From NCBI RefSeq assembly GCF_003460505.1, contig NZ_QTVG01000002.1, positions 1 to 64,000 on the forward strand: a stretch of DNA of 64,000 nucleotides, read 5' to 3'. The stretch comes from Eubacterium sp. AF36-5BH. Its GTDB lineage: Bacteria > Bacillota > Clostridia > Lachnospirales > Lachnospiraceae. Made by a program: the position numbers and the translations under genes. The notes under the pieces are model-generated. The model was given only the letters and a program-made list of their open reading frames with translations, was not told the DNA's origin and did not search any database. This document shows, one piece after another, positions 34,125 to 42,828 of the stretch (positions are counted from its first letter, which is position 1; each line of letters begins with the position of its first letter).

Positions 34125-35300
34125 ATGGATAAAAAAGGAACATCAGTATTTAGCAACAGTTTAATTTGGTTTGGAGCAGGAGTATCAATTGCAGAAATAG
34201 TTACAGGTACATATCTTGCATCGCTAGGAATGGCAAAGGGAATCGCAGCAATTATTATAGGACATCTTATAGGGTGTGGCTTGCTTTTTCTTGCAGGATT
34301 AATTGGTGCAAAAACAAAGAAAAGTGCCATGGAAACTGTAAAAATCAGTTTCGGTGAAAAAGGCAGTATTATTTTTGCAGTTTTAAATGTAATTCAGTTG
34401 GCAGGTTGGACAGCAATTATGATATATGACGGCGCAGTTTCAGCTAATGGAATTTTTGGCACAGGTCGTCTTATTTGGTGTATTGTAATTGGCTGTTTAA
34501 TTATTGTTTGGATTTTTATTGGAATTAAAAATATTGAAAAAATAAATGTTGTGGCAATGACAGCATTGTTTGTTTTAACAATTATTTTATGTAGAGTTGT
34601 ATTTTTCACAGGGAAAGGTGCTACAGCAGTGGCAGCAGATGGACTTACATTTGGGGCAGCAGTAGAGCTTGCAGTAGCGATGCCACTTTCATGGTTACCT
34701 TTAATCAGTGATTATACAAGAGAAGCAGAGAAGCCTGTTAAGGCAACAGCGGCAAGTGCCATTGTTTACGGTTTGGTAAGTTGCTGGATGTACATAATCG
34801 GTATGGGAGCAGCTATTTTTGCAGAAAATGCCGGTATAGACCAGATTATGTTAAAAGCAGGTTTAGGTATTGCCGGACTACTTATTATAGTATTTTCAAC
34901 AGTTACAACTACATACCTTGATGCCTATTCAGCAGGTATTTCAAGCGAGTCAATTTGGAAAAAAATTAATGGAAAATATATGGCAATAATAATTACAGTT
35001 ATTGGAACTGTTGGCGCAATAGTCTATCCAATGGACGATATTACAGATTTCTTATATTTAATAGGTTCAGTATTTGCCCCAATGATAGCAATTCAGATTG
35101 CAGACTATTTTGTAATTAAAGAATCTAGTGAAGATAAAAGCTTCAATACCGTAAATATTGTTATTTGGGTAATCGGATTTGCGCTATATAGATATTTAAT
35201 GACAGTAGACATAATTGTAGGAAACACATTACCAGATATGGTAATAACACTTATATTATGTGTTATTGTAAATTTTGTTATGAAAAAATCAAAAGCTTAA
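34125..35300 (+). CDS. cytX: CytX, putative hydroxymethylpyrimidine transporter (NCS1 family)
   Basis: The 391-residue membrane protein has about eleven helices. NCS1 signatures are WFGAGVSIAEIVTGTYLA, GHLIGCGLLFLAGLIGA, a helix starting VAMPLSWLPLISDYTREA, and the late YLIGSVFAPMIAIQIADYF. In Firmicutes cytX is usually TPP-regulated and linked to thiamin genes, and here it directly follows thiD. It should import HMP for the kinase next door. GGGAGG precedes the ATG. Confidence 0.9.
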   Translation: MDKKGTSVFSNSLIWFGAGVSIAEIVTGTYLASLGMAKGIAAIIIGHLIGCGLLFLAGLIGAKTKKSAMETVKISFGEKGSIIFAVLNVIQLAGWTAIMIYDGAVSANGIFGTGRLIWCIVIGCLIIVWIFIGIKNIEKINVVAMTALFVLTIILCRVVFFTGKGATAVAADGLTFGAAVELAVAMPLSWLPLISDYTREAEKPVKATAASAIVYGLVSCWMYIIGMGAAIFAENAGIDQIMLKAGLGIAGLLIIVFSTVTTTYLDAYSAGISSESIWKKINGKYMAIIITVIGTVGAIVYPMDDITDFLYLIGSVFAPMIAIQIADYFVIKESSEDKSFNTVNIVIWVIGFALYRYLMTVDIIVGNTLPDMVITLILCVIVNFVMKKSKA

Positions 35301-35307
35301 ATTGATT

Positions 35308-35358
35308 AAAAAAACACAGGGAGAAGGATAGCAAATATCTAAATTTCCTGTGTTTTTT
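35308..35358. terminator. Terminator between cytX and yesL (convergent)
   Basis: AAAAACACAGG pairs with CCTGTGTTTTTT across a loop of about 27 bases. The A-run and T-run make it work on both strands; it lies just past both gene ends. Confidence 0.85.
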
Positions 35359-35369
35359 ATCGTCATAAA

Positions 35370-35981
35370 TTAGTTCTTGATTTCTTTAGTAAACATTCTA
35401 TTTAACAGATAAGCATGTACAAAGCCTGATATTTCAGGTAGAAATACAATAAAAACTGTAAAGCCTTTAATAACTATTACCCACATAACAATATCTACAA
35501 CTGTCATTATTAAGAATGACCATATATATTTAACTACAAACTGCCAGGATAATTTCAGAACTCTTCTCACACCGTCATAGAACTGGGCAATGTATGCAAA
35601 GGCAGCACTTAAAACCATGTAATAGAATAGAAAAATAATCACGTACAAAGGTAGTGCATATTGAAATACACCGCCAATGGTTTTGGTATTTAAAACTATG
35701 TAAATGCTTGTAAGTAAAACAGCTCCGATTACTCCAAGTATTAACCAGACAATAGTGGCAATTTTGAAGTTTTCTTTAAAAGCCTTAAAGAAACTTTTTG
35801 TAATGTAGGATTCCTCATCTTTTACAAGTTTAAGCATTACAGAGTAATAGGCTGTAGTAGAAGCACCGATGGTTATAATAGGTATTGAGCATACAAGGCA
35901 AAGTAAAGTAGCAATTAGAGTGTCTGTAGCTTTGTTTGAAAAGTTAATAAATTTTCCGTCGTAATCTAAAATATGTCCCAT
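35370..35981 (-). CDS. DUF624/YesL-family membrane protein
   Basis: The start at 35981 follows GAGGTGAAA; an in-frame ATG at 35999 sits upstream of that site. The 203-residue protein has five or six hydrophobic helices and the family opening MGHILDYDGKFINFSNKATD. The CSIPIITIGASTTAYYSVML helix is typical of YesL. YesL genes accompany YesM/YesN and CUT1 transporters; their function is unknown. It lies 49 bases after yesN on the same strand. Confidence 0.88.
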   Translation of the reverse strand: MGHILDYDGKFINFSNKATDTLIATLLCLVCSIPIITIGASTTAYYSVMLKLVKDEESYITKSFFKAFKENFKIATIVWLILGVIGAVLLTSIYIVLNTKTIGGVFQYALPLYVIIFLFYYMVLSAAFAYIAQFYDGVRRVLKLSWQFVVKYIWSFLIMTVVDIVMWVIVIKGFTVFIVFLPEISGFVHAYLLNRMFTKEIKN

Positions 35982-36030
35982 TATTTTCACCTCAATCAAT
36001 GTAATTGAAAGTCCTTTCTTTTAGTTATTG

Positions 36031-37557
36031 TTAATTGGTTTGATGTATAAACTGATTTCTATATTCTTTTGGACTAAGTCCTGTATTCTTCTTAAAAAGA
36101 GAAGAAAAATAAGCCGCATCATGTATACCGATACTATCAGCAATTTCAAAAGTTCTAAGAGTAGAGCCTGCTAACAAATCTTTTGCTAAGGCAATTCTCA
36201 AAGTAGTAATGTAATTGATTATTGAAATGCCACATTCTTTCTTAAAAGTTCTGCTAAGGTAAGATTCATTTGAATTTACAATTTTTGCTAAAACTTCCAA
36301 AGATAAATCTTCAGCTATATGGTCCTGAATGTAAGAAATAGTTTCCTGTACAAAATCACTGTATTTCTTAGTGGATTGAGTAAGGAGTTGTTTAACGGTA
36401 TTAAGTAAATCTCCTATGAAAGTTTTTAACTGAAAAATATCTGAACAGTTATTTATCATGCCACTGTAATCTTTTTCAGGCAAAATCAAATGTGACTTCA
36501 AAACTACTCTGTAGCAAATATAATAAATTTGGAAACATATATTTACAGCAGTATCTTCATCAGCAAAAGAGCTTTGCAGTTTAATGAAAATGTCAGAGGC
36601 AATATCGTTAGATTTCTTAAAGTCAAGTTGTATTATGGCTGTTTCAAAATCATGTAAAAGTAATGTAGTTTCTGCTGAAAGATTGTTATTACCATCAGCG
36701 GCTTTGGCAGTGTAAGTTACAATGTGCGAAGAAGAATAAAAGCATAGCGACAAAGCCGAAATAGCCTGTGAAACACCTGCTGCAAATTCTTCAATGCAGT
36801 TATGATGTTCGCTTATGCCAACAAACACCGGCTCGTTGTATTCTTTATAAAACTCGTTAATAACAAGGTTACAGTTGTCTACTATCTGCCCTATGTAATT
36901 TTCGTTTGTTTCATAATAAATAGTTATAATCAGATTATTATATCTGTAGCAATAGCCGTTGGATTTAAAATCAATAATTGTGTCTTTAAGCAGATTAATT
37001 GAATCTGTTGAATCAACTAATTGAAAGGCAGCAACATAGAAGCCATTCAAATTAATATCGTGTTCAGCAGCACGTTTTTTTATATCCTCAGTTACAACAG
37101 AAGAGTCTGTCAATTCCTGAAAAACAGTATCTTTTAAATAAGCAAATTCCTTTTCATCAATTGTTTTGTTGCTTCTTGAGGTAATCAGTTTCTGGGCTAC
37201 ATTTTGAACAGATTCAATAATTTTTTCTTTTGCCGCAGGCTTTAATATATATTCGTTTACCTGATATTTAATTGCAGACTGTGCATATTCAAATTCGGAA
37301 TAACCTGACAAAATAATAACTGCAATATCAGGGTGGTTTTCATAAACATATTCTGCCAGCCCTATACCATCAAGAACAGGCATTTTTATATCAGTTAAAA
37401 CAATGTCAATATTGTTGTTTTCTATAATTTCGATTGCCTCTTTGCCGTTACTGGCAGCGGCAGTAACCTGACAATCATAAGCATCCCAATTAATATAATC
37501 AGATAAGCCTTTTCTAATGACAACTTCGTCATCAACAATTAACAAGTGAAATTTCAT
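36031..37557 (-). CDS. YesN-type response regulator with AraC DNA-binding domain
   Basis: The start at 37557 is decided by AAGGAGGA just upstream. The 508-residue protein has an N-terminal receiver domain (LLIVDDEVVIRKGL, phospho-acceptor Asp in IVLTDIKMPVLDG, then VIILSGYSEFEYA). A central helical linker follows, then a C-terminal AraC pair of helix-turn-helices (ESYLSRTFKKECGIS and AAYFSSLFKKNTGLSPKEYR). It probably activates the divergent ABC-GH65 operon on a signal from the YesM kinase encoded 13 bases upstream. Confidence 0.93.
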   Translation of the reverse strand: MKFHLLIVDDEVVIRKGLSDYINWDAYDCQVTAAASNGKEAIEIIENNNIDIVLTDIKMPVLDGIGLAEYVYENHPDIAVIILSGYSEFEYAQSAIKYQVNEYILKPAAKEKIIESVQNVAQKLITSRSNKTIDEKEFAYLKDTVFQELTDSSVVTEDIKKRAAEHDINLNGFYVAAFQLVDSTDSINLLKDTIIDFKSNGYCYRYNNLIITIYYETNENYIGQIVDNCNLVINEFYKEYNEPVFVGISEHHNCIEEFAAGVSQAISALSLCFYSSSHIVTYTAKAADGNNNLSAETTLLLHDFETAIIQLDFKKSNDIASDIFIKLQSSFADEDTAVNICFQIYYICYRVVLKSHLILPEKDYSGMINNCSDIFQLKTFIGDLLNTVKQLLTQSTKKYSDFVQETISYIQDHIAEDLSLEVLAKIVNSNESYLSRTFKKECGISIINYITTLRIALAKDLLAGSTLRTFEIADSIGIHDAAYFSSLFKKNTGLSPKEYRNQFIHQTN

Positions 37558-37570
37558 AGTGTGTTCCTCC

Positions 37571-39382
37571 TTACAAAGTTGTATCTTCAAAGTTAAATGG
37601 TACCATAAAGGAAATTGTAGTTTTTTCCATTGGTATACTTTCTATATGTAAGCTGGAATTTCCTCCATACATAAGAAATAAACGTCTGTTTAGGTTTTTT
37701 AATCCAACATGAGTGTGACCACCAACCTGTACATCCTGTGTTTCGTTGGTATCAAAAGTTGGAATTTTGGTAAAACCAACACCATCATCAACTACAGATA
37801 TACAAACATTGTCACTAATTTTCTTTATGGAAATAGTTAAAGTACCTGATGTTTCTTTTGGCTCCAAGCCATGTACATAAGCATTTTCAACTAATGTTTG
37901 AATTGAGAAAATTGGTATATGACATTTATCAAGATTTGGTTCAATATCAAAAAATACCTGTATTTTATCTTCAAATCTCATTTTCTGTAAATAGTTATAA
38001 AATCTAACATAAGACAATTCATCTTCAACAGTAGCTTCAAAATTATCTCTTGAAATAACTGTGGCTTTTAACAGTTCCCCGAGAGCAATTGCCATGGAAT
38101 AAATTTCATTATTATCTGACATCTGAGCTTTCCAAGCCATTGTATTAAGCACATTAAATAGAAAATGTGGATTAATCTGTGACTGTAAGGCTCTGATTTC
38201 TGCATCTTTTAAAAGCATGTTTTGTTCTAAAATATCATCATGATATGAATGGATTTCGCTTAACATATTATTAACTGATAATTGAAGAGAATAGAACTCT
38301 TCGTAATCATCAAGGGAAGAAATGTGTTCTGAATAATTTCCATCAGCTATTCTGTCAACATATCCCTTCATAACTGTTATAGGGCGGGTAATAACCCTAC
38401 TAAATAAGAAAGCAATAATTGTTACGGCAACAATTATTAAAATAATTACAACTATATATGGAAGTAATACATTAAATAATTGTTTTGATATTTGAGCTTT
38501 AGGTGCCATAACTACAGTGTTAAGTTCCATTTTTTCTATATTGTTTGATAGGGCAAGATAACTATTATCTTTAAAAGTTGTATCAAAAAATACCCAGTCA
38601 CTGTTTTTTATAATAGAATTTTTTAATGCATTCATTTCGTGTTTAGTAGTATTTCCATCGGTCCCGGAAATAAGTTCAACATCTTTATTATATAGAAAAA
38701 TATGCCAACCGTTAGAAATACTTTGAGTTAAGTCAGCAAGCCATTCCTTTTTGTCAATGGAAATAATTACTGTGCCTAGAATTTCACCACTATCTGAACT
38801 GTAAATGGATCTGATGAAATACAGGCAATTGGAATTATCCAAAGAACGTATTGTTAAAGTTGGAGTTTCCTCATTATAAGTTCTATATATTGTTGTTGTC
38901 TCTGTTGTGGATAAAACAGATTCATCTTTTGAGACGTGAATTTGGCTACCCTGATTATTATAAACGTATATTGAATTAATGTAGGATTTCTCCCATATAT
39001 TGTTCATAATAAGAACAGAAGTCATTTGTTTTAAAACTACTGATGAATTAGCATCATATTCATAGTTTTTTCCCAGCCATTTATAAACTGAATCATTTAA
39101 AGTAAGTATTCTGTATACAGAATCTATTGTATCTATATTATTGGAAATGGCATCAATTGTGGAACGGCCTTCCTGTAACATCTGCTCCTGATAGCTTTTG
39201 GTAAATTCCTTTGCAGTTTTGTAAGAAAGAAGAATACCACTTACAAGTAGGGCGACTACGATTGTAATGGTAATAAGAGTAGTAACCTGTGTTTTGATTT
39301 TTTTTCTGTGTGTGTGAGCTTTGCCGGCTTTTGTTATTTCGGTAATGTTCACATTATTAGTTTTTTCTTTATTAATAGTCAT
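37571..39382 (-). CDS. YesM-type sensor histidine kinase
   Basis: The 603-residue protein has a helix at about 31-53, an extracellular Cache-like sensor domain and a second helix (about 308-333, LLPYIVVIILIIVAVTIIAF). HAMP follows (VITRPITVMKGYVDRIADG), then a His_kinase domain with phospho-acceptor His in LQSQINPHFLFNVLNTMAWK and an ATPase with VENAYVHGLEPK and VDDGVGF. AGAGG precedes the ATG. It likely senses the sugar handled by the divergent ABC system. Confidence 0.93.
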   Translation of the reverse strand: MTINKEKTNNVNITEITKAGKAHTHRKKIKTQVTTLITITIVVALLVSGILLSYKTAKEFTKSYQEQMLQEGRSTIDAISNNIDTIDSVYRILTLNDSVYKWLGKNYEYDANSSVVLKQMTSVLIMNNIWEKSYINSIYVYNNQGSQIHVSKDESVLSTTETTTIYRTYNEETPTLTIRSLDNSNCLYFIRSIYSSDSGEILGTVIISIDKKEWLADLTQSISNGWHIFLYNKDVELISGTDGNTTKHEMNALKNSIIKNSDWVFFDTTFKDNSYLALSNNIEKMELNTVVMAPKAQISKQLFNVLLPYIVVIILIIVAVTIIAFLFSRVITRPITVMKGYVDRIADGNYSEHISSLDDYEEFYSLQLSVNNMLSEIHSYHDDILEQNMLLKDAEIRALQSQINPHFLFNVLNTMAWKAQMSDNNEIYSMAIALGELLKATVISRDNFEATVEDELSYVRFYNYLQKMRFEDKIQVFFDIEPNLDKCHIPIFSIQTLVENAYVHGLEPKETSGTLTISIKKISDNVCISVVDDGVGFTKIPTFDTNETQDVQVGGHTHVGLKNLNRRLFLMYGGNSSLHIESIPMEKTTISFMVPFNFEDTTL

Positions 39383-39619
39383 GTAAACCTCTTCTGTGTA
39401 AATGTATAAAATAGAATCCTATTTGTATTGCTTTTTGTTTATGTTAATTATAACATAAGAAAATAATAAAAGTTGCGTTTATGGAAAATAGACAAAAAAT
39501 TACAAAAAAATGTAAAAATATGTAAAAAAATCACAAGTTTAAGTAAAAATATTCTATTCAGAAACACACAAAAAACAAATATAATGTAATCATCAAACAG
39601 AGCGAAGGAGGAATATTTT

Positions 39620-40951
39620 ATGAGAAAGAAGAAATTGTTAAGCTTGTTACTTGTTGGAACAATGGTAGCAGGACTTATAACAGGATGTGGTTCTTCAAGC
39701 AAGGACACATCAAAGAGTGATTCAGGAAAATCAAAGGGCGGAAAGGTAGTACTTAACGTAATTAACTATCATGTAGGTACAGATTACGCAGCAGATTACT
39801 ACAAATACTTATTTGATGCATTTAAGAAAACAGATGAAGGAAAGAACGTTGAATTTAATTTTGAAGAAATTCCTACAACAGATGCATTTAACCAGAAGAT
39901 TAAATTATTAATTTCAAGTGGTGATTTACCGGACATCGTTTTAAATGGTGGAAACAACATTACAGCATTAGCTGCTAAGTCAGGTAAGGTTCAGGACTTA
40001 ACACAGTATCTTGAAGATGACAAAAAATGGAAAGCAATGTTTAGTGATACAGACCTTGAGTTTAACTCATACAAAGGTAAGGTTTATGGAATTCCAGTAT
40101 CAAAAGAAATTTCATACATTTACTATAACAAAGACTTATTTAAGAAAGCAGGAATTGAAGCTCCTGAAACAGGATATGCAACATGGGATGAATTCTTTGC
40201 AGCATGTGATAAGTTGAAAGCAAAAGGAATTACACCTGTAAGTATGGACAGCGCAGACCTTGGCTGGTTATCAAATCTTTGGTACAGTGGTTTAATTGGT
40301 ACAGCAGGAAAAGAAGGAAACGACTTTATGAACAAGCAGTACCCAACAGACTACAATACATCAGTTGTTGAAGATGCAACAGCAACACTTCAGAAAATGC
40401 TTCAGAAGTATACAACATCAGATGCACTTGGCGGAAAATATGACACAATGGCTACACACTTCTTTAACGGAGAAGTTGCAATGCTTCCAAATGGACCTTG
40501 GATGATTCCTGATTTCAAGAGCACAGACAAAGCTCCTGAAGGTTTCTATGACAAAGTTGGTATTATGCTTCTTCCAGGTTCAGGTATGGAAAGTGTTCCA
40601 ACACCTGGTGACATGGTAGGTGCAAAGGATCCTGATAAGATTAAAGCAGCAGTAGCATTCTTAAAATTCGAAACATCTGCTGAAAATCAGATTAAAGCAT
40701 TAGAAATGGCAGGATTGCAGCCAGTATCAAGCAACATTGAAGTACCACAGTCTCTTAAAGATTCAGATCCATTAATGGCAGACGTATTAGAGATTCAGTC
40801 AAAAGCTAAGTACACATACGGTCAGAACCAAGCTTACTGGTATCAGAATGTTATTGATGTATTCTCAAATCAGTTGCCTGAATTAGCTTATGGAAACATT
40901 ACACCAAAAGAATTCTGTAAGAAATTATCAGACGCAGCTAAGAAAAATTAA
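39620..40951 (+). CDS. ABC transporter sugar-binding lipoprotein (CUT1)
   Basis: The 443-residue protein has a lipoprotein signal with lipobox LITGC (Cys at about residue 23) and a Ser/Lys linker. A family 1 solute-binding fold follows: VVLNVINYHVG, then LPDIVLNGG, YGIPVSKEISYIYYNKDLFKKAG and GYATWDEFFAACDKLKAKGI. It captures an oligosaccharide outside the cell for the two permeases downstream. AAGGAGG precedes the ATG. A 90-base gap with a terminator follows, so the binding protein is likely made in excess. The ATPase is not encoded here, as is usual for CUT1 systems using a shared MsmK. Confidence 0.93.
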   Translation: MRKKKLLSLLLVGTMVAGLITGCGSSSKDTSKSDSGKSKGGKVVLNVINYHVGTDYAADYYKYLFDAFKKTDEGKNVEFNFEEIPTTDAFNQKIKLLISSGDLPDIVLNGGNNITALAAKSGKVQDLTQYLEDDKKWKAMFSDTDLEFNSYKGKVYGIPVSKEISYIYYNKDLFKKAGIEAPETGYATWDEFFAACDKLKAKGITPVSMDSADLGWLSNLWYSGLIGTAGKEGNDFMNKQYPTDYNTSVVEDATATLQKMLQKYTTSDALGGKYDTMATHFFNGEVAMLPNGPWMIPDFKSTDKAPEGFYDKVGIMLLPGSGMESVPTPGDMVGAKDPDKIKAAVAFLKFETSAENQIKALEMAGLQPVSSNIEVPQSLKDSDPLMADVLEIQSKAKYTYGQNQAYWYQNVIDVFSNQLPELAYGNITPKEFCKKLSDAAKKN

Positions 40952-40968
40952 AGTAAATTAAGGTTGAT

Positions 40969-41020
40969 GACTGTCTCATATAAATAATCACAAAGAAAAT
41001 TATATGGGACAGTCTTTTTT
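40969..41020 (+). terminator. Intra-operon terminator after the binding protein gene
   Basis: GACTGTCTCATATAA (40969-40983) pairs with TTATATGGGACAGTC (41000-41014), followed by seven Ts. It should reduce read-through into the permeases and so set a high binding-protein to permease ratio. Confidence 0.88.
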
Positions 41021-41040
41021 TGTGAAAGGATAGTGAGAAA

Positions 41041-41925
41041 ATGTCTACAAAAAATAAAAAAGGATGGATATTGGCATTTGCATTACCCTGTGTGATTCTA
41101 TTTTGCATAGTGTATGCAATACCTTTGATAATGGTTATAGTTACATCATTTTGTAATTATTCAGTGGCACAGTCACCAGTATTTCAGGGATTGGATAATT
41201 TTAAAACAATTTTTGCAGATCCGGATTTCAAAGTCGCAATTATTAACACATTAAAATGGGTGTTAATACAGTCAACATTACATGTTTCTATTGGTTTTAT
41301 TATGGCTCTTATTTTAAGAAGAAAACCAAGAGGCTGGAAATTTACAAGAGTAGCCTATGTAATACCTAACATTATACCTACAGCTGCAACAGCAGTAATG
41401 TATTCATTATTATTAAATCCTACATTCGGTGTAGTAAAAATGATATACGAGAAATTAGGAATTGACACAACAATGGTAATTAACCTTTTTGGTAATTCAA
41501 AATATGCATTCTGGACAGTAACAGCAACATGGGTATTTTATTCAGGATTTAACATGTTAATTTTCTTAGGTGAAATGCAGGCAATAAGCCCTGACATTTA
41601 CGAAGCAGCACAGGTAGACGGAGCAACACCGGGACAGGCTGACAGATACATAACAATTCCATTAATGAAGAATGCATTTGGAACATGTGTAATTTTAGCT
41701 TCAGTTGCAATGGTATCACAGTTTGACATTATTTATATGACAACCAAGGGCGGACCTGGTAACAGTACGTTGAATCTGCCAATGTATTTGTACAAGATAA
41801 TTACTTTAGAGAACAATTATGGTAAGGCAAATGCAGTTGGTGTTGTACAGATTATATTAGGTTTAGTTTTAGTAATTTTAATTCAGAAACTATTTAACCA
41901 GAAAAAAGATTTAGAGGAGGTATAA
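41041..41925 (+). CDS. ABC transporter permease, MalF/UgpA-like (CUT1)
   Basis: The 294-residue membrane protein has six helices and the EAA loop for ATPase contact, DIYEAAQVDGATPGQ. LDNFKTIFADPDFKVAIINT and VAYVIPNIIPTAATAVMY are typical of CUT1 first permeases. It pairs with the next gene, which starts three bases later. Substrate is inferred from the GH65 gene to be an alpha-glucoside disaccharide or short oligomer. Confidence 0.93.
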   Translation: MSTKNKKGWILAFALPCVILFCIVYAIPLIMVIVTSFCNYSVAQSPVFQGLDNFKTIFADPDFKVAIINTLKWVLIQSTLHVSIGFIMALILRRKPRGWKFTRVAYVIPNIIPTAATAVMYSLLLNPTFGVVKMIYEKLGIDTTMVINLFGNSKYAFWTVTATWVFYSGFNMLIFLGEMQAISPDIYEAAQVDGATPGQADRYITIPLMKNAFGTCVILASVAMVSQFDIIYMTTKGGPGNSTLNLPMYLYKIITLENNYGKANAVGVVQIILGLVLVILIQKLFNQKKDLEEV

Positions 41926-41927
41926 AG

Positions 41928-42800
41928 ATGGCAGAAAAAGTAAGCGGACCGAAATCATTAAAAAAACAGCCGGCTGCCTTAAGGGTTGTTCTAGGCATAT
42001 TTAAATATTTATTCCTTCTTCTAATTGTATTTATATCAATTGGACCAATTATATGGGCAGCATTAAGTTCATTTAAAACTTATGCGGAAATCAATGCCTC
42101 AGCATTATCATTACCTAAGGCATTCCATTTCTCAAACTATGTAGATGCATTTAAATATGCACCTATTCAGAAATACTTTTTAAACAGTGTAATTGTAGTA
42201 GGTGTCAGCGTTCTTGTAACACTTATTGTAGTAGGAATGTGTGCCTATGTTACTGCAAGATACAACTTTAAATTAAAACCTTTGCTTGTACTTATGATTT
42301 CAGCATCATTAATGTTACCTGCACAGGCTATATCACAGCCATTATTCTCAATGTTCAAAACATTGGGTATATATGATACAAAACTTGGACTAATTATAGT
42401 CTACGCGGCCATGGGAATTCCAATGTCATTCTTCGTAATGACAAGTTATTATAAAACAATTCCTTTAGCACTTGAAGAATCAGCATATATTGACGGAGCA
42501 TCATTTATACAGTCTTTTACAAAGGTAATTCTTCCTTTAGCAAAACCTGGATTTGCAACAATAGCAATGCTTCAGTTTATTAATACATGGAACGAGTTCT
42601 ACTTTGCATTAATGCTCACAAGTGGAGACACAGCAAGAACAGTTCCAATTGCATTAAATTATTATTTAGGAACATTTGCAAACAATTATTCAGCACTGTT
42701 TGCGGCGGTAGTTATAACAGTATTACCAACAATTATTTTCTTTATTATATTACAGAAACAGGTTATGGAAAGTTTAACAGCAGGAGCTGTTAAGGGCTAA
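41928..42800 (+). CDS. ABC transporter permease, MalG/UgpE-like (CUT1)
   Basis: The 290-residue protein has six helices, a cytosolic N terminus and the EAA motif LALEESAYIDGASFIQSF. The ending helix and QKQVMESLTAGAVKG are the standard CUT1 second-permease C terminus, and INTWNEFYFALML is conserved. AGAGGAGG precedes the ATG at the end of the previous gene, suggesting coupled translation. Confidence 0.93.
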   Translation: MAEKVSGPKSLKKQPAALRVVLGIFKYLFLLLIVFISIGPIIWAALSSFKTYAEINASALSLPKAFHFSNYVDAFKYAPIQKYFLNSVIVVGVSVLVTLIVVGMCAYVTARYNFKLKPLLVLMISASLMLPAQAISQPLFSMFKTLGIYDTKLGLIIVYAAMGIPMSFFVMTSYYKTIPLALEESAYIDGASFIQSFTKVILPLAKPGFATIAMLQFINTWNEFYFALMLTSGDTARTVPIALNYYLGTFANNYSALFAAVVITVLPTIIFFIILQKQVMESLTAGAVKG

Positions 42801-42828
42801 ATTTTAGAGAAAATTATGGAGGCTTATA

